Shown piece by piece: positions 25,866 through 37,398 of a stretch of DNA of 38,019 nt (position 1 is its first letter; each line of letters begins with the position of its first letter). The notes under the pieces were generated by a model. That model was not told where the DNA came from and ran no database searches. It saw only the letters and a program-made list of their open reading frames with translations. The position numbers and the translations under genes were made by a program. Source of the stretch: an uncultured Cedecea sp. (GTDB taxonomy: Bacteria > Pseudomonadota > Gammaproteobacteria > Enterobacterales > Enterobacteriaceae); contig NZ_CANMLV010000031.1 in NCBI RefSeq assembly GCF_947498825.1, positions 1-38,019 on the forward strand. The letters run 5' to 3'.

Positions 25866-26927
25866 ATGCAAGAGCATAAACCAGGCAGGCAGGCGATAAT
25901 CGACAATGAACTGGATATTCGAGGTCTGTTCCGTTCACTGTGGCAAGGAAAACTCTGGATAGCAGGTATTGCTGTCACTTTTGCATTAGTAGCACTTGCA
26001 TATACTTTTTTTGCCCGGCAAGAGTGGAGTGCAACTGCCATTACCGACAATCCGACGGTAACGATGTTGGGACCTTACTACACTCAGCAACAGTTCTTGC
26101 GTAGCCAGGATTTACAGCCGGGTTTGATTCCCGTTGACCAGCCATCGGTGCTGGAGGGGGCTTATAACGAGTTTGTCCGACAACTTGCGGCCTATGATAC
26201 TCGGCGTGAATTCTGGTTACAGACGGATTATTACAAGCAGCGTCAGGTTGGCGATAGCCGTCCCGATGCCGCTCTATTGGATGAGCTGATTAATGATATC
26301 CAGTTTACTCCTGGTGATCCGCTGAAAAGTATCAATGACAGTGTCAGACTGGTGGCAGAAACAGCATCAGATGCTAATCTTTTGCTACGTCAGTATGTTG
26401 CGTTCAGCAGTCAGCGTGCCTCAGGGCATCTTAATGGTGAGCTCTCTGGCCGCTGGGCGGCAAAAACGACACAACTGAACGCGCAGGTGAAACGAGAAGA
26501 AGCCGTTGCCAGAGCTATCTATGACAGGAAACTAAAAAGCATTGAAGAAGCTTTGAAAATTGCGCAGCAACAGAATATCACTCGCAGTATGACCGGTGTT
26601 CCCGCTGAAGAAATTCCTGACTCTGAAATGTTCATGCTGGGACGCCCGATGTTACAGGCTCGTCTGGAAAACCTTCAGGCTATGGGACCTGCTTCCAGCC
26701 TTGATTACGACCAAAATATAGCGCTATTAAGCACATTAAATCTTGGTCCTGTTATCGATAATCATTTTCAAACCTACCGCTATCTACGGACACCCGAAGA
26801 ACCGGTTAAACGTGATAGCCCTCGTCGTGCATTCTTGATGATTATGTGGGGGGCAGTAGGGGCTCTTATTGGCGCCGGCATAGCATTAGCTCGCCGTAAA
26901 AAATATGACAGACCCCAAATAATGTAA
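25866..26927 (+). CDS. wzzE: WzzE, ECA chain-length regulator
   Basis: Polysaccharide co-polymerase (PCP-1) that sets ECA polysaccharide length with WzyE. I use the ATG at 25866 (MQEHKPGRQAI), preceded by AGGGGACG; a TTG 18 bases upstream also opens the frame. About 353 residues. First transmembrane helix at about 33-50 (LWIAGIAVTFALVALAYTFF), a periplasmic coiled-coil-rich domain, and a second helix near the end (MIMWGAVGALIGAGIALA) preceded by KRDSPRRAF, the Pro-rich Wzz signature, with a basic tail. Confidence 0.95.
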   Translation: MQEHKPGRQAIIDNELDIRGLFRSLWQGKLWIAGIAVTFALVALAYTFFARQEWSATAITDNPTVTMLGPYYTQQQFLRSQDLQPGLIPVDQPSVLEGAYNEFVRQLAAYDTRREFWLQTDYYKQRQVGDSRPDAALLDELINDIQFTPGDPLKSINDSVRLVAETASDANLLLRQYVAFSSQRASGHLNGELSGRWAAKTTQLNAQVKREEAVARAIYDRKLKSIEEALKIAQQQNITRSMTGVPAEEIPDSEMFMLGRPMLQARLENLQAMGPASSLDYDQNIALLSTLNLGPVIDNHFQTYRYLRTPEEPVKRDSPRRAFLMIMWGAVGALIGAGIALARRKKYDRPQIM

Positions 26928-26952
26928 GTTATTGGTGGTGCTACGTAAAGAA

Positions 26953-26986
26953 AGCCAAATCACTTACTGAACTCAGTGATTTGGCT
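26953..26986. repeat. 12-bp inverted repeat between wzzE and wecB
   Basis: Arms AGCCAAATCACT and AGTGATTTGGCT are perfect complements around a 10-base loop. No T-run follows. Lies in a 155-bp gap within the ECA operon and may stabilise or process the mRNA, or be the relic of a small repeat element. Confidence 0.65.
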
Positions 26987-27082
26987 GAGTGAAAGTAGCA
27001 AGCTTGAACTATGATGGATAAAGAGCCTGCCCAGGTGTGAAACGACGGATTGCTCCCACCTTATTAACAAAAGAGAATCACT

Positions 27083-28213
27083 GTGAAAGTGTTAACTGTT
27101 TTTGGCACACGGCCAGAGGCCATAAAAATGGCGCCTTTGGTTGATGCGTTGGCGCGTGACGCGTTTTTTGAAGCAAGAGTTTGTGTAACAGCACAGCATC
27201 GGGAGATGCTGGATCAGGTGTTAAACCTGTTTTCCATTAAACCGGATTATGATTTGGATATCATGAAACCGGGGCAAGGGCTTACCGAAATAACCTGTCG
27301 GATCCTTGAAGGGCTGAAACCTATCCTTGAGTCATTCAAACCAGATATCGTGCTAGTGCATGGTGACACTACCACCACCTTTGCGGCCAGCCTTGCCGCG
27401 TTTTATCAACGTATTCATGTCGGGCATGTTGAGGCCGGACTGCGTACCGGTGATATTTACTCCCCCTGGCCTGAAGAGGCTAATCGCATTCTGGCCGGAC
27501 ATCTCGCCACCTGGCATTTTGCGCCGACAGAAAATTCACGGCAAAATCTATTACGTGAAAATGTGGCAGATAAACAGATTCATGTGACCGGAAATACGGT
27601 TATTGATGCCTTGATGACGGTACGTGATCGTATGTTATCTGCCGGTCCTTTACGTCAGAGCATTGAACAACGGCTAGGATTTCTTGATAGCACTAAAAAA
27701 ATGATTCTGGTTACCGGGCACCGGCGGGAAAGTTTTGGCAGTGGCTTTGAGCATATTTGTCATGCTCTGGCGACTATTGCCTCACAAAACCGCGATGTAC
27801 AGGTAGTCTATCCCGTTCATTTGAATCCTAATGTCAGAGAGCCAGTCAGACGAATTCTGGGTCATGTCGATAACGTCATTTTGGTTGAACCACAAGAGTA
27901 TTTACCCTTTGTTTATCTGATGGATAAAGCCTGGCTGATTCTGACCGACTCCGGCGGTATTCAGGAAGAGGCGCCATCTTTAGGTAAACCCGTTCTGGTG
28001 ATGAGAGATACCACTGAGCGGCCAGAAGCCGTTGAGGCAGGAACGGTACGCTTAGTTGGCACTAATGAAGACGCTATTATTAAAGCAGTAAATGAATTAC
28101 TACGTGATGACCAAAGTTATCAAACGATGAGTCGGGCGTATAACCCTTATGGTGATGGTCAGGCTTGTCACCGAATTTTGAATGCATTGAAACAAAGTCA
28201 GGTAGCATCATGA
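27083..28213 (+). CDS. wecB: WecB, UDP-GlcNAc 2-epimerase (non-hydrolysing)
   Basis: Cytosolic enzyme (376 residues) interconverting UDP-GlcNAc and UDP-ManNAc for ECA. GTG start giving [19 protein letters not shown] after GAGAATCACT. Conserved: [57 protein letters not shown] and [19 protein letters not shown]. The stop overlaps wecC (ATGA). Confidence 0.97.
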   Translation: MKVLTVFGTRPEAIKMAPLVDALARDAFFEARVCVTAQHREMLDQVLNLFSIKPDYDLDIMKPGQGLTEITCRILEGLKPILESFKPDIVLVHGDTTTTFAASLAAFYQRIHVGHVEAGLRTGDIYSPWPEEANRILAGHLATWHFAPTENSRQNLLRENVADKQIHVTGNTVIDALMTVRDRMLSAGPLRQSIEQRLGFLDSTKKMILVTGHRRESFGSGFEHICHALATIASQNRDVQVVYPVHLNPNVREPVRRILGHVDNVILVEPQEYLPFVYLMDKAWLILTDSGGIQEEAPSLGKPVLVMRDTTERPEAVEAGTVRLVGTNEDAIIKAVNELLRDDQSYQTMSRAYNPYGDGQACHRILNALKQSQVAS

Positions 28214-29472
28214 GTTTTACAACTATATCCGTTGTTGGCTTGGGTTATATCGGTTTACCGACCGCGGCAGCCTTTGCTTCTCGTCAGTGTCAGGTTATCG
28301 GGGTGGATGTTAATCAGCATGCGGTTGATACCATTAATCGTGGTGAAATTCATATTGTTGAACCTGATTTAGATGTCGTCGTAAAAACAGCCGTCGAAAA
28401 AGGTTTTTTACGTGCTGTCACTCGTCCGGTCGTCGCTGATGCTTATTTGATTGCTGTTCCAACGCCTTTTAAAGGCTCCCATGAACCAGACCTGGCTTAT
28501 GTGAAGGCGGCTGCTGAGTCTATTGCTCCGGTGTTAAAAAAAGGTGCTCTGGTCGTTCTGGAGTCAACATCGCCGGTGGGCGCCACTGAGCAGATGGCTG
28601 ACTGGCTGGCGGCATTACGTCCGGATCTCAGTTTTCCACAGCAAACCGGGGAACAGGCTGATATCAATATTGCTTACTGTCCGGAACGTGTTCTGCCAGG
28701 CCAGGTGATGGCTGAGCTGATTAAAAACGATCGCGTTATTGGTGGTATGACGGCAGTCTGTTCTGCTAAGGCCTGCGATCTCTATAATATTTTTCTCGAA
28801 GGTGAGTGTGTTGTGACCCATTCACGTACTGCGGAAATGTGTAAGCTGACCGAAAATAGTTTTCGTGATGTGAATATTGCCTTTGCCAATGAACTTTCGC
28901 TTATCTGCGCTGATAATGGCATTAACGTCTGGGAATTGATCCGCCTCGCTAATCGCCATCCACGGGTGAATATTTTACAGCCAGGCCCCGGCGTAGGCGG
29001 GCACTGTATCGCGGTCGATCCTTGGTTTATCGTGGCGCAAAGTCCTGAACATGCGCGTTTGATCCGTACTGCTCGCGAAGTCAATGACGGTAAACCGCAG
29101 TGGGTTATCGATCGTGCAAAAGCGGCGATAGCTGATTGCCTGTCTGAGACCGGCCGTCGTGCCAGTGAAGTGACCCTTGCCTGTTTTGGTTTATCATTTA
29201 AGCCGAATATCGATGATTTACGTGAGAGCCCGGCAAGGAATATTGCCGCCACTCTGGCCTCCTGGCATAGCGGCAAGACGCTGATCGTTGAGCCTAATAT
29301 TCATTCACTCCCTGAAAAGCTTACGGCTGATAGTGAACTGGTATCGCTTGAACAGGCGTTACAGCAAGCGGATGTCCTGGTGTTGCTGGTTGACCATAAC
29401 GAATTTAAAGCCATCAAGAGTGAACAGATAACACAATCCTGGATTGTTGATACCAAAGGTGTCTGGCGATAA
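28210..29472 (+). CDS. wecC: WecC, UDP-N-acetyl-D-mannosamine dehydrogenase
   Basis: NAD-dependent four-electron dehydrogenase making UDP-ManNAcA for ECA. 420 residues from the ATG in the ATGA overlap with wecB, as in E. coli; an upstream in-frame start inside wecB is ignored. Rossmann motif [16 protein letters not shown], catalytic Cys266 in [15 protein letters not shown] and C-terminal domain [17 protein letters not shown] are visible. The next gene is wecD, whereas E. coli has rffG and rffH between them. Confidence 0.97.
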   Translation: MSFTTISVVGLGYIGLPTAAAFASRQCQVIGVDVNQHAVDTINRGEIHIVEPDLDVVVKTAVEKGFLRAVTRPVVADAYLIAVPTPFKGSHEPDLAYVKAAAESIAPVLKKGALVVLESTSPVGATEQMADWLAALRPDLSFPQQTGEQADINIAYCPERVLPGQVMAELIKNDRVIGGMTAVCSAKACDLYNIFLEGECVVTHSRTAEMCKLTENSFRDVNIAFANELSLICADNGINVWELIRLANRHPRVNILQPGPGVGGHCIAVDPWFIVAQSPEHARLIRTAREVNDGKPQWVIDRAKAAIADCLSETGRRASEVTLACFGLSFKPNIDDLRESPARNIAATLASWHSGKTLIVEPNIHSLPEKLTADSELVSLEQALQQADVLVLLVDHNEFKAIKSEQITQSWIVDTKGVWR

Positions 29473-30149
29473 TGCAGGCCATCCACGCAACGCTTGAACC
29501 GCTAAACTGGGAGAATCAGTTTTTTGGTGTTAACAGCAGTCTGGTGCGTATCAGTGCTGATGCGGAACCATTAACGCAAAGCCGGTTGAATAGCTGGTCC
29601 CGCGTACAGGCCAAAATTCCTGCGCATCGCACGGATTGGCTGGATAGTTTACAAGCGTTAGGTTTCCAGTTCGTTGAAGGGGAAGTTGACCTTTGTCTGC
29701 CAGTTAAACAGCAGCATGCAGTCGCTGACTTTAAGGTCGCGGAGGTTGAGCATATTGACGTTCTGAGGGAACAAGCTGCGGGTGTTTTTCAGCAAAGCCG
29801 GTTTCGTGCCCCTTGGTATCAACCTCATGACAGTGGCCACTTTTATGCTCAGTGGGTAGAAAATGCAGTCCATGGCACTTTCGATAACCAATGTTTATTG
29901 CTCAAACAAGCTGATGTTATCCAAGGGTTTGTGACGCTCAGGCAGCTTAATACACAAGAGGCGAGAATTGGTTTACTCGCCGGGCGAGGTATGGGCAATG
30001 CGCTTATGGCGGCGGCCCAGAGCTGGTGTCAACAGCGTGGTTTGACGACTTTACGTATTGCAACTCAGGTGAGTAATCGGGCGGCTTTACGACTCTACAT
30101 TCAATGTGGTGCCACGATAGACAGTACCGCTTTTTGGCTATACAGGTGA
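29472..30149 (+). CDS. wecD: WecD (RffC), dTDP-fucosamine acetyltransferase
   Basis: GNAT N-acetyltransferase (225 residues) that converts dTDP-4-amino-4,6-dideoxygalactose to dTDP-Fuc4NAc using acetyl-CoA. The ATG shares one base with the wecC stop (TAATG). The C-terminal half carries the GNAT fold: LNTQEARIGLLAGRGMGNAL (acetyl-CoA loop) and VSNRAALRLYIQCGATIDST. Its substrate is made from dTDP-4-keto-6-deoxyglucose by WecE. Confidence 0.95.
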   Translation: MQAIHATLEPLNWENQFFGVNSSLVRISADAEPLTQSRLNSWSRVQAKIPAHRTDWLDSLQALGFQFVEGEVDLCLPVKQQHAVADFKVAEVEHIDVLREQAAGVFQQSRFRAPWYQPHDSGHFYAQWVENAVHGTFDNQCLLLKQADVIQGFVTLRQLNTQEARIGLLAGRGMGNALMAAAQSWCQQRGLTTLRIATQVSNRAALRLYIQCGATIDSTAFWLYR

Positions 30150-30153
30150 AAAC

Positions 30154-31284
30154 ATGATCCCATTTAATGCTCCTCCGGTTGTTGGTACTGAAAGCGAATA
30201 TATACAGTCTGCAATGAACAGCGGCAAACTCTGTGGCGATGGCGGATTTACGCGTCGCTGTCAGCAATGGATGGAGCAGCGGTTTCATAGCAAAAAAGTA
30301 CTGCTGACCCCTTCTTGTACTGCTTCTCTGGAAATGGCCGCGATTTTGCTGGATATCCAGCCTGGCGATGAAGTGATCATGCCTAGCTATACCTTTGTTT
30401 CCACTGCTAATGCTTTTGTCTTACGTGGAGCACATATTGTTTTTGTTGATATTCGTCCGGACACCATGAATATCGATGAAACTAAAATAGTCGCAGCGAT
30501 TACTGATAAAACCCGCGCTATTGTGCCGGTACACTATGCTGGTGTGGCCTGTGAGATGGACACCATTATGGCGATTGCTAAGCAGCATAACTTGTTTGTT
30601 GTCGAGGATGCTGCTCAGGGTGTGATGTCGACCTATAAAGGTCGGGCGCTGGGCACTATCGGCCATATTGGTTGCTTTAGCTTTCATGAAACTAAGAATT
30701 ACACCGCGGGCGGTGAAGGTGGCGCGACGCTAATCAATTCACCTGAACTGGTAGAAAGGGCGGAAGTGATTCGTGAGAAGGGCACCAACCGTAGTCAGTT
30801 TTTCCGGGGCCTGGTGGATAAGTATACCTGGCGGGATATTGGTTCAAGCTATCTGATGGCAGACCTTCAGGCGGCTTTCCTTTGGGCGCAACTGGAAGCT
30901 GCAACCACGATTAATGAGCAGCGCCTGGCTTTGTGGAATAACTACTATCAGGCACTGACTCCGCTGGCTAAAACCGGGCGTATCGAGCTTCCTGTTATTC
31001 CTGAAGGCTGTGTGCATAATGCCCATATGTTCTATCTCAAACTGCGCGATATTGACGATCGTAGTGCGCTGATAGCCTATCTGCGCGAAGCCGAAATTAT
31101 GGCGGTTTTCCATTATATTCCGCTGCATAGCTCACCAGCAGGCGAGAAATTTACCACTTTCCATGGCGAAGATAAGTTCACCACCAAAGAAAGCGAACGT
31201 TTACTTCGGTTACCGCTGTTTTATAACTTATCTCTGGTAAACCAGCGTACTGTTATCAATACCTTGCTCAGTTACTTAGCCTGA
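30154..31284 (+). CDS. wecE: WecE (RffA), dTDP-4-dehydro-6-deoxyglucose transaminase
   Basis: DegT/DnrJ/EryC1-type PLP aminotransferase, 376 residues, producing dTDP-4-amino-4,6-dideoxygalactose. Lys181 in SFHETKNYTAGGEGG is the PLP lysine; VPVHYAGVACEMD, VVEDAAQG and DIGSSYLMADLQAAFL are family motifs. Four bases after wecD, one before wzxE. Confidence 0.97.
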   Translation: MIPFNAPPVVGTESEYIQSAMNSGKLCGDGGFTRRCQQWMEQRFHSKKVLLTPSCTASLEMAAILLDIQPGDEVIMPSYTFVSTANAFVLRGAHIVFVDIRPDTMNIDETKIVAAITDKTRAIVPVHYAGVACEMDTIMAIAKQHNLFVVEDAAQGVMSTYKGRALGTIGHIGCFSFHETKNYTAGGEGGATLINSPELVERAEVIREKGTNRSQFFRGLVDKYTWRDIGSSYLMADLQAAFLWAQLEAATTINEQRLALWNNYYQALTPLAKTGRIELPVIPEGCVHNAHMFYLKLRDIDDRSALIAYLREAEIMAVFHYIPLHSSPAGEKFTTFHGEDKFTTKESERLLRLPLFYNLSLVNQRTVINTLLSYLA

Positions 31285-31285
31285 T

Positions 31286-32536
31286 ATGTCTCTGGCTAAA
31301 GCATCGATATGGACCGCTGCCTCGACACTGGTAAAGATTGGTGCGGGGTTAATTATTATTAAGATGCTGGCGGTCTCTTTCGGGCCCGCAGGCGTTGGCC
31401 TGGCAGGAAACTTTCGTCAGCTTGTCACGGTTCTTGGGGTACTGGCGGGAGCCGGTATCTTTAACGGTGTGACCAAATACATTGCTCAGCATCATGACTC
31501 CCCACAGCAACTTGAACGCGTTGTGGGGACTTCATCCGCGATGGTACTGGGCTTTTCATCATTACTGGCGATTATTTTTGTCGTGGCAGCCCGGCCAGTT
31601 AGTGAGGTATTGTTTGACAGCCCTGATTACCAGGGACTGGTGCGTTTAGTCGCGCTGGTGCAACTGGGGATCGCCTGGGCAAACCTTTCGCTGGCTATTC
31701 TCAAAGGTTACCGTGATGCGGCCGGGAATGCGCTGGCATTGATTATCGGTAGTGCAATTGGGGTCGTGGCTTACTATCTGTGTTATCGCCTGGGTGGCTA
31801 TTCAGGGGCATTATTTGGACTGGCGCTGGTACCAGCCTTGGTGATGATACCTGCAATGACGATACTGATTAAGCGAGGGTATTTTCCCCTGCATTATCTG
31901 CGACCTCGCTGGGATAGCGTACTGGCCAGCCATTTGGGTAAATTTACCTTAATGGCTTTGATAACTGCCGTTACCTTACCCGTTGCCTATGTGATGATGC
32001 GAAACCTGCTGGCAAAATATTATAGCTGGGATGAAGTTGGACTTTGGCAGGGGGTTAGCAGTATCTCTGATGCTTATCTCCAGTTTATTACCGCCTCATT
32101 CAGTGTCTGGCTATTACCGACTCTGGCGCGTCTCAAGGAAAAGCAACAGCTTATCAAGGAAGTTATTCGGGCGCTTAAGTTTGTTCTGCCTGCTGTGGCT
32201 TGTGCCAGCTTACTGGTATGGCTGTTACGTGATTTTGCAATTTGGTTGCTGTTCTCCAGTCAGTTTATTGCGATGCGAGACTTGTTTGCCTGGCAATTGG
32301 TGGGCGATGTACTGAAAGTCGGATCGTACGTTTTTGGTTATTTGATTATTGCTAAAGCGGCACTGCGTTTTTATATTCTGGCTGAAATCAGCCAGTTTGT
32401 TCTGTTAACCGGCTTTTCCCATTGGTTGATCCCAACCCAGGGAGCTGCAGGTGCAGCCCAGGCATATATGGCAACCTATATTGTCTATTTTACGCTCTGC
32501 TGTGGCGTTTTCTTTGTTTATCGTAGGCGAGAATGA
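31286..32536 (+). CDS. wzxE: WzxE, ECA lipid III flippase
   Basis: Multi-pass inner-membrane flippase of the MOP/PST family (416 residues, about 12 helices) moving the undecaprenyl-PP trisaccharide to the periplasm. The N-terminus [20 protein letters not shown] is typical. The start is one base after the wecE stop, and the stop overlaps the wecF start (ATGA). Flanking ECA genes make the substrate clear. Confidence 0.95.
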   Translation: MSLAKASIWTAASTLVKIGAGLIIIKMLAVSFGPAGVGLAGNFRQLVTVLGVLAGAGIFNGVTKYIAQHHDSPQQLERVVGTSSAMVLGFSSLLAIIFVVAARPVSEVLFDSPDYQGLVRLVALVQLGIAWANLSLAILKGYRDAAGNALALIIGSAIGVVAYYLCYRLGGYSGALFGLALVPALVMIPAMTILIKRGYFPLHYLRPRWDSVLASHLGKFTLMALITAVTLPVAYVMMRNLLAKYYSWDEVGLWQGVSSISDAYLQFITASFSVWLLPTLARLKEKQQLIKEVIRALKFVLPAVACASLLVWLLRDFAIWLLFSSQFIAMRDLFAWQLVGDVLKVGSYVFGYLIIAKAALRFYILAEISQFVLLTGFSHWLIPTQGAAGAAQAYMATYIVYFTLCCGVFFVYRRRE

Positions 32537-33615
32537 CAACACTGATTCACGTTTTGGGAGCAGATCTCCCGCATCATAATCAGACGGTACTGCGTTTTTT
32601 TAATGACGTTCTCGTCACTATCAGTCCGCACAGCCGTGAATTTTGGGTGGTCTCCCAAGATAAGGCATTAGTTTCTGCTTTTCCGGAACTCGCCATTACG
32701 CTGTATCCCACAAAGCAGGCGATGACAGTTGCGGTATTGGCGAAAGCGCGTGCCCGAAGTGCCCAGCACTTTTTCTTCCATGGTCAGTTTAACGCGCGTT
32801 TGTGGCTGGCATTACTCACAGGAGGCCTGAAGCGTAAACAGGTCAACTGGCATATCTGGGGGGCTGATTTGTATGAAGCCTCGCAAGCGTGGAAGTTTCG
32901 GCTGTTTTATTTACTGCGCAGAAGGGCACATAAGAGAGTCGGTCAGGTGTTCGCAACCCGGGGAGATTTAAGTTATTTTCACCAGCGCAACCCGAAGGTT
33001 CCCGGTGATTTGCTCTATTTCCCGACCCGAATGGATCCTACGCTCAATAATCTGGCAGCGCCTGACCATGCATCTGATGAAAAGCTAGCGATATTAGTGG
33101 GTAACTCCGGTGACAGGAGTAATCAGCATATTGAAGCCTTACGCGCTATTTCGACCAAATTTGGTGACACGGTGCGAGTCGTTATTCCGATGGGATATCC
33201 GAATAATAATGGCGCTTATATTGCTGAAGTGCGTAAGGTTGCAGAGCAGTTGTTCAGCCCGGAACATATCCAGCTGTTAACAGAGAATATGGCATTTCCT
33301 GCTTATCTGTCGCTATTGCAGCAATGTGATTTGGGTTATTTTATTTTTGAGCGCCAGCAGGGTATCGGTACGCTTTGTTTACTTATTCAGGCGGGCATTC
33401 CTTGCGTGTTGAGTCGAAAAAACCCGTTCTGGCAGGATTTGCAGGAACAGATGATCCCGTTCTTATTTACTGATGACCCCCTGAGTGAGTCGGTAATACG
33501 TGCTGCCCGGGAGGCATTAGCGTCAGTGGATAAGCAGCATATCGCCTTTTTTAATCCCGGTTATGTGAATGGCTGGCGTAAGGCACTTGCTATTGCAGCA
33601 GGAGAGGAGGCATGA
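32533..33615 (+). CDS. wecF: WecF (RffT), Fuc4NAc transferase (TDP-Fuc4NAc:lipid II)
   Basis: Peripheral glycosyltransferase (360 residues, GT56) adding the third sugar, Fuc4NAc, to ECA lipid II. Starts [44 protein letters not shown] and [14 protein letters not shown] are conserved. Overlaps both wzxE and wzyE by four bases (ATGA), implying translational coupling. Confidence 0.95.
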   Translation: MTTLIHVLGADLPHHNQTVLRFFNDVLVTISPHSREFWVVSQDKALVSAFPELAITLYPTKQAMTVAVLAKARARSAQHFFFHGQFNARLWLALLTGGLKRKQVNWHIWGADLYEASQAWKFRLFYLLRRRAHKRVGQVFATRGDLSYFHQRNPKVPGDLLYFPTRMDPTLNNLAAPDHASDEKLAILVGNSGDRSNQHIEALRAISTKFGDTVRVVIPMGYPNNNGAYIAEVRKVAEQLFSPEHIQLLTENMAFPAYLSLLQQCDLGYFIFERQQGIGTLCLLIQAGIPCVLSRKNPFWQDLQEQMIPFLFTDDPLSESVIRAAREALASVDKQHIAFFNPGYVNGWRKALAIAAGEEA

Positions 33616-34967
33616 GTTTACTGCAATTCGGTGGTTTGTTTGTTATCTGGCTGATAAGCGTGGTCTTTATCGGCTTGCTGACTTACCAGGAATTCCGCCG
33701 GGTACGATTTAATTTCAACGTCTTTTTCTCGTTTTTGTATTTGCTGACTTTTTTCTTCGGTTTTCCGTTTACCTGCGTACTGGTTTTTCGTTTCGGCGTC
33801 GAGGTCGTTCCGGCTGAAGTGCTCTTACAGGCGCAATTAGCGGCGACCTGTTTCTATGGCATCTACTATGTTGCCTATAAAACGCGACTCACCAGAAAGA
33901 AAGATGCGCTAAACCAGCGACCACTATTTACTATGAGTCGAGTGGAGACTCATTTACTGTGGATCTTGCTGGCATTGGTTGCTCTGGCCAGTGTCTCAGT
34001 CTTTTTTATGAATAATGGTTTCCTGCTGTTCAAGCTCAATTCCTATAGTCAGATATTTTCAAGTCAGGTCTCGGGCGTGGCCCTTAAACGCTTCTTCTAC
34101 TTCTTTATTCCTGCCATGCTGGTGGTCTATTTTCTGAAGCAAGATGGACGAGCCTGGTTGTTCTTCTTGGTCAGTACTGTCTCCTTTGGTTTACTGACCT
34201 ATATGATAGTCGGCGGTACTCGCGCCAATATTATTATCGCCTTTGCCATTTTCCTGTTTATCGGGATTATTCGCGGCTGGATTTCACTGTGGATGCTGGT
34301 CGCGGCCGGAGTATTTGCCATTGTTGGTATGTTCTGGTTGGCGTTAAAACGTTATGGTTTAAATGTCAGTGGTGATGAAGCGTTTTATACTTTCTTATAT
34401 CTGACGCGCGATACTTTCTCACCTTGGGAAAACTTAGCGCTATTGCTGCAAAACTACGACAAAATATCCTTCCAGGGGCTGGCTCCTGTTGTACGCGACT
34501 TCTATGTCTTTATTCCGAGTTGGATGTGGCCTGAAAGACCGAGTGCAGTATTAAATTCGGCTAACTATTTTACCTGGGAAGTATTGAATAACCATTCCGG
34601 TCTGGCGATATCGCCGACGCTGATAGGCTCTTTGGTAGTGATGGGGGGAATCGCCTTCATCCCGTTGGGTGCAATAGTGGTTGGCTTAATTATCAAATGG
34701 TTTGACTGGTTGTATGAGCGGGCGAATCAGGATACCAACCGTTATCAAGCGGCGGTGACCTATGCATTCTGCTTTGGTGCTATTTTTAATATGATAGTAC
34801 TGGCTCGTGAGGGACTGGATTCGTTTGTTTCACGTGTCGTGTTTTTCAGTGTGGTATTTGGCCTCTGTTTGCTGATGGCAAAACTACTTTACTGGTTATT
34901 CAGTGTGGCAGGGCTTATTTATCATCGCCGAACAGCAGCTCCCGCTCGTGATAATCAAAACGCGTGA
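33612..34967 (+). CDS. wzyE: WzyE, ECA polymerase
   Basis: Inner-membrane polymerase (451 residues, about 11 predicted helices) that links ECA trisaccharide repeats in the periplasm, with length set by WzzE. Hydrophobic helices alternate with short loops; a conserved periplasmic loop contains [20 protein letters not shown]. Overlaps wecF at its start; wecG follows. Confidence 0.95.
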   Translation: MSLLQFGGLFVIWLISVVFIGLLTYQEFRRVRFNFNVFFSFLYLLTFFFGFPFTCVLVFRFGVEVVPAEVLLQAQLAATCFYGIYYVAYKTRLTRKKDALNQRPLFTMSRVETHLLWILLALVALASVSVFFMNNGFLLFKLNSYSQIFSSQVSGVALKRFFYFFIPAMLVVYFLKQDGRAWLFFLVSTVSFGLLTYMIVGGTRANIIIAFAIFLFIGIIRGWISLWMLVAAGVFAIVGMFWLALKRYGLNVSGDEAFYTFLYLTRDTFSPWENLALLLQNYDKISFQGLAPVVRDFYVFIPSWMWPERPSAVLNSANYFTWEVLNNHSGLAISPTLIGSLVVMGGIAFIPLGAIVVGLIIKWFDWLYERANQDTNRYQAAVTYAFCFGAIFNMIVLAREGLDSFVSRVVFFSVVFGLCLLMAKLLYWLFSVAGLIYHRRTAAPARDNQNA

Positions 34968-34978
34968 TAAGGATAAAC

Positions 34979-35719
34979 ATGAACAACCTGACAGATGCGC
35001 CAAAATACAGTATTCGTGGGCTTAACTTGTTAGGCTGGCGCAATATGCAGCATGCTTTGGACTATCTCTATGCTAATAACCAACTGCGTTCTGGTACGCT
35101 TGTGGCGATCAATGCGGAAAAAATTCTTACCGCAGAGAGTACGTCTGAGATGGGAGAACTGATTGCTGCTGCTGAATATAAATATGCTGACGGAATAAGC
35201 GTCGTTCGTTCTATCCGCAAAAAATATCCAGGGGCTGAAGTCAGCCGTGTGGCAGGAGCCGATCTCTGGGAGGCGCTGATGCAACGTGCGGGCGCTGAAG
35301 GTACGCCGGTGTTTTTGGTGGGGGGAAAAGCTGAGATCCTCGCACAAACGGAAGATAAGCTGCGTCGGCTCTGGCAGGTGAATATTGTCGGAACCCAAGA
35401 CGGTTACTTCAGTGATGAGCAGCGCCCGGCACTGTTTGAACGTATTCGTGCCAGTGGGGCGGTGATAGTGACAGTTGCTATGGGCTCACCACGCCAGGAA
35501 GTGTTTATGCGTGACTGTCGTGAGGTGCAGCCAGATGCTCTGTATATGGGTGTGGGGGGCACTTATGATGTTTTTACCGGGCATGTTAAACGTGCGCCTA
35601 AGATCTGGCAAAACCTGGGGCTGGAGTGGCTGTATCGTCTGCTGTCTCAGCCAAGTCGCATTAAGCGGCAGCTTAAGCTATTACGCTATCTGGGATGGCA
35701 TTACAGCGGCAAGCTTTGA
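34979..35719 (+). CDS. wecG: WecG (RffM), UDP-ManNAcA transferase
   Basis: WecG/TagA/CpsF glycosyltransferase (GT26), 246 residues, adding ManNAcA to lipid I to give ECA lipid II. The start [15 protein letters not shown] at 34979 is preceded by AAGGATAAAC and matches E. coli; a GTG at 34964 overlapping wzyE is less likely. Conserved: [43 protein letters not shown] and [17 protein letters not shown]. Last gene of the operon. Confidence 0.96.
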   Translation: MNNLTDAPKYSIRGLNLLGWRNMQHALDYLYANNQLRSGTLVAINAEKILTAESTSEMGELIAAAEYKYADGISVVRSIRKKYPGAEVSRVAGADLWEALMQRAGAEGTPVFLVGGKAEILAQTEDKLRRLWQVNIVGTQDGYFSDEQRPALFERIRASGAVIVTVAMGSPRQEVFMRDCREVQPDALYMGVGGTYDVFTGHVKRAPKIWQNLGLEWLYRLLSQPSRIKRQLKLLRYLGWHYSGKL

Positions 35720-35738
35720 CAGCCTAATGAATAACAAT

Positions 35739-35763
35739 AAAACGCGCCATTTGGCGCGTTTTT
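35739..35763 (+). terminator. ECA operon terminator
   Basis: Perfect hairpin AAAACGCGCC-attt-GGCGCGTTTT plus T, 19 bases after the wecG stop. The A-tract makes it potentially bidirectional. Confidence 0.93.
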
Positions 35764-35959
35764 GCGTATGAGGTTTAGCCGGTAATTTACTTTCATTTTT
35801 CATGACTATCCCAGTCATTATTTGTAATTTACATAAAAATACGAAACTATTGCCGCCTTATTTTGACTTGGCTGGTGATTTTTACAGCTATCTGGTCAGC
35901 GACGCAAAATATAACAACACTCGGTATCAACCGGACACGACACCAGAACAGAGGGGTTT

Positions 35960-37345
35960 ATGGCAGAAAGAAAAGCCGAATTGCAAAGAGGACTCGAAGC
36001 CAGACATATCGAGCTTATTGCACTAGGTGGCACTATCGGAGTGGGGCTGTTTATGGGATCAGCCAGTACATTGCAGTGGGCGGGACCTTCTGTATTACTG
36101 GCTTATATCATCGCAGGATTGTTTGTTTTTTTCATTATGCGATCGATGGGCGAGATGCTGTATATCGAGCCGGTAACGGGTTCATTTGCTATGTATGCTC
36201 ATCGCTATATGAATCCCTTCTTTGGCTACCTTACGGCTTGGTCGTATTGGTTTATGTGGATGGCTGTGGGTATCTCGGAGATAACCGCCATTGGCGTCTA
36301 CGTGCAGTTCTGGTTCCCTGAATTACCTCAATGGATACCGGCACTGATAGCCGTTGGGCTCGTGGCACTGGCTAATCTTGCAGCCGTCCGGTTATATGGT
36401 GAGATTGAATTCTGGTTTGCGATGATTAAAGTCACCACCATCATCGTGATGATAGTGATTGGGCTCGGTATTATTTTCTTTGGCTTAGGTTATAACGGGC
36501 ACCCTACGGGCTTTGGCAACCTGACCGAGCATGGCGGTTTTTTTGCCGGTGGCTGGAAAGGTTTTTTGATGGCGCTTTGTATTGTTGTCGCGTCCTATCA
36601 AGGTGTTGAGTTGATAGGTATGACCGCAGGAGAAGCCAAAAATCCTCAAGTCACGCTGCGTAGTGCAGTTGGCAAGGTATTGTGGCGTATTCTGATTTTT
36701 TATGTTGGCGCTATTTTTGTTATCGTGACCATCTTCCCGTGGAATCAAATGGACAGCAGTGGCAGTCCCTTTGTTCTCACCTTTGCGAAGATTGGCATTA
36801 CCGCTGCAGCCGGGATCATTAACTTTGTGGTATTAACCGCAGCCTTGTCGGGTTGTAACAGTGGAATGTACAGCTGTGGCCGTATGCTTTACGCCCTGGC
36901 GAGAAACCGTCAGCTCCCTTTGACGATGGCGAAAGTGTCGCGTAATGGGGTTCCGGTTGCCGGTATTCTGATATCGATCCTGGTGCTGCTAGTGGGTTCA
37001 TGCCTGAACCATTTGATCCCTAACCCGCAGCGTGTCTTTGTTTATGTCTATAGCGCCAGTGTATTGCCTGGTATGGTGCCGTGGTTTGTGATTTTGATAA
37101 GTCAGCTACGTTTTCGGCGTGAACACAGCGAAGCTCTGAAAACGCATCCCTTCCGTTCTATTTTGTTTCCCTGGGTTAATTACCTGACAATGGCTTTCCT
37201 GGTCTGTGTACTCGTCGGTATGGGGCTGAACGACGCGACACGTTTATCGCTGGTGGTGGGGGCGGTGTTTTTAGTTGTGGTGAGTCTTATCTATCGACTT
37301 ATTACTGGCAGAACACGTCATCTCGCTGAAAAAATAGACGGATAA
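35960..37345 (+). CDS. yifK: YifK (ThrP), amino acid permease, threonine/serine type
   Basis: APC-superfamily proton symporter of 461 residues and about 12 transmembrane helices. YifK of Salmonella/E. coli has been described as a threonine (and serine) transporter. Start [20 protein letters not shown] after AGAGGGGTTT. The first helix motif [16 protein letters not shown], the [10 protein letters not shown] segment and [18 protein letters not shown] are family signatures. Monocistronic, between the ECA operon and the tRNA operon. Confidence 0.95.
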   Translation: MAERKAELQRGLEARHIELIALGGTIGVGLFMGSASTLQWAGPSVLLAYIIAGLFVFFIMRSMGEMLYIEPVTGSFAMYAHRYMNPFFGYLTAWSYWFMWMAVGISEITAIGVYVQFWFPELPQWIPALIAVGLVALANLAAVRLYGEIEFWFAMIKVTTIIVMIVIGLGIIFFGLGYNGHPTGFGNLTEHGGFFAGGWKGFLMALCIVVASYQGVELIGMTAGEAKNPQVTLRSAVGKVLWRILIFYVGAIFVIVTIFPWNQMDSSGSPFVLTFAKIGITAAAGIINFVVLTAALSGCNSGMYSCGRMLYALARNRQLPLTMAKVSRNGVPVAGILISILVLLVGSCLNHLIPNPQRVFVYVYSASVLPGMVPWFVILISQLRFRREHSEALKTHPFRSILFPWVNYLTMAFLVCVLVGMGLNDATRLSLVVGAVFLVVVSLIYRLITGRTRHLAEKIDG

Positions 37346-37398
37346 ACTATCGGATGCGCAAACCATAACCAAATACGCATTTTCTTTTAAATTATCAC

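Noticed and set aside
28782-29276. 164-codon open frame antisense to wecC
   Set aside because: Shadow frame over a well-conserved gene with no independent support.
35863-36321. 152-codon frame overlapping the start of yifK
   Set aside because: Out of frame with yifK, low-complexity translation and no plausible start signal; yifK is certain.
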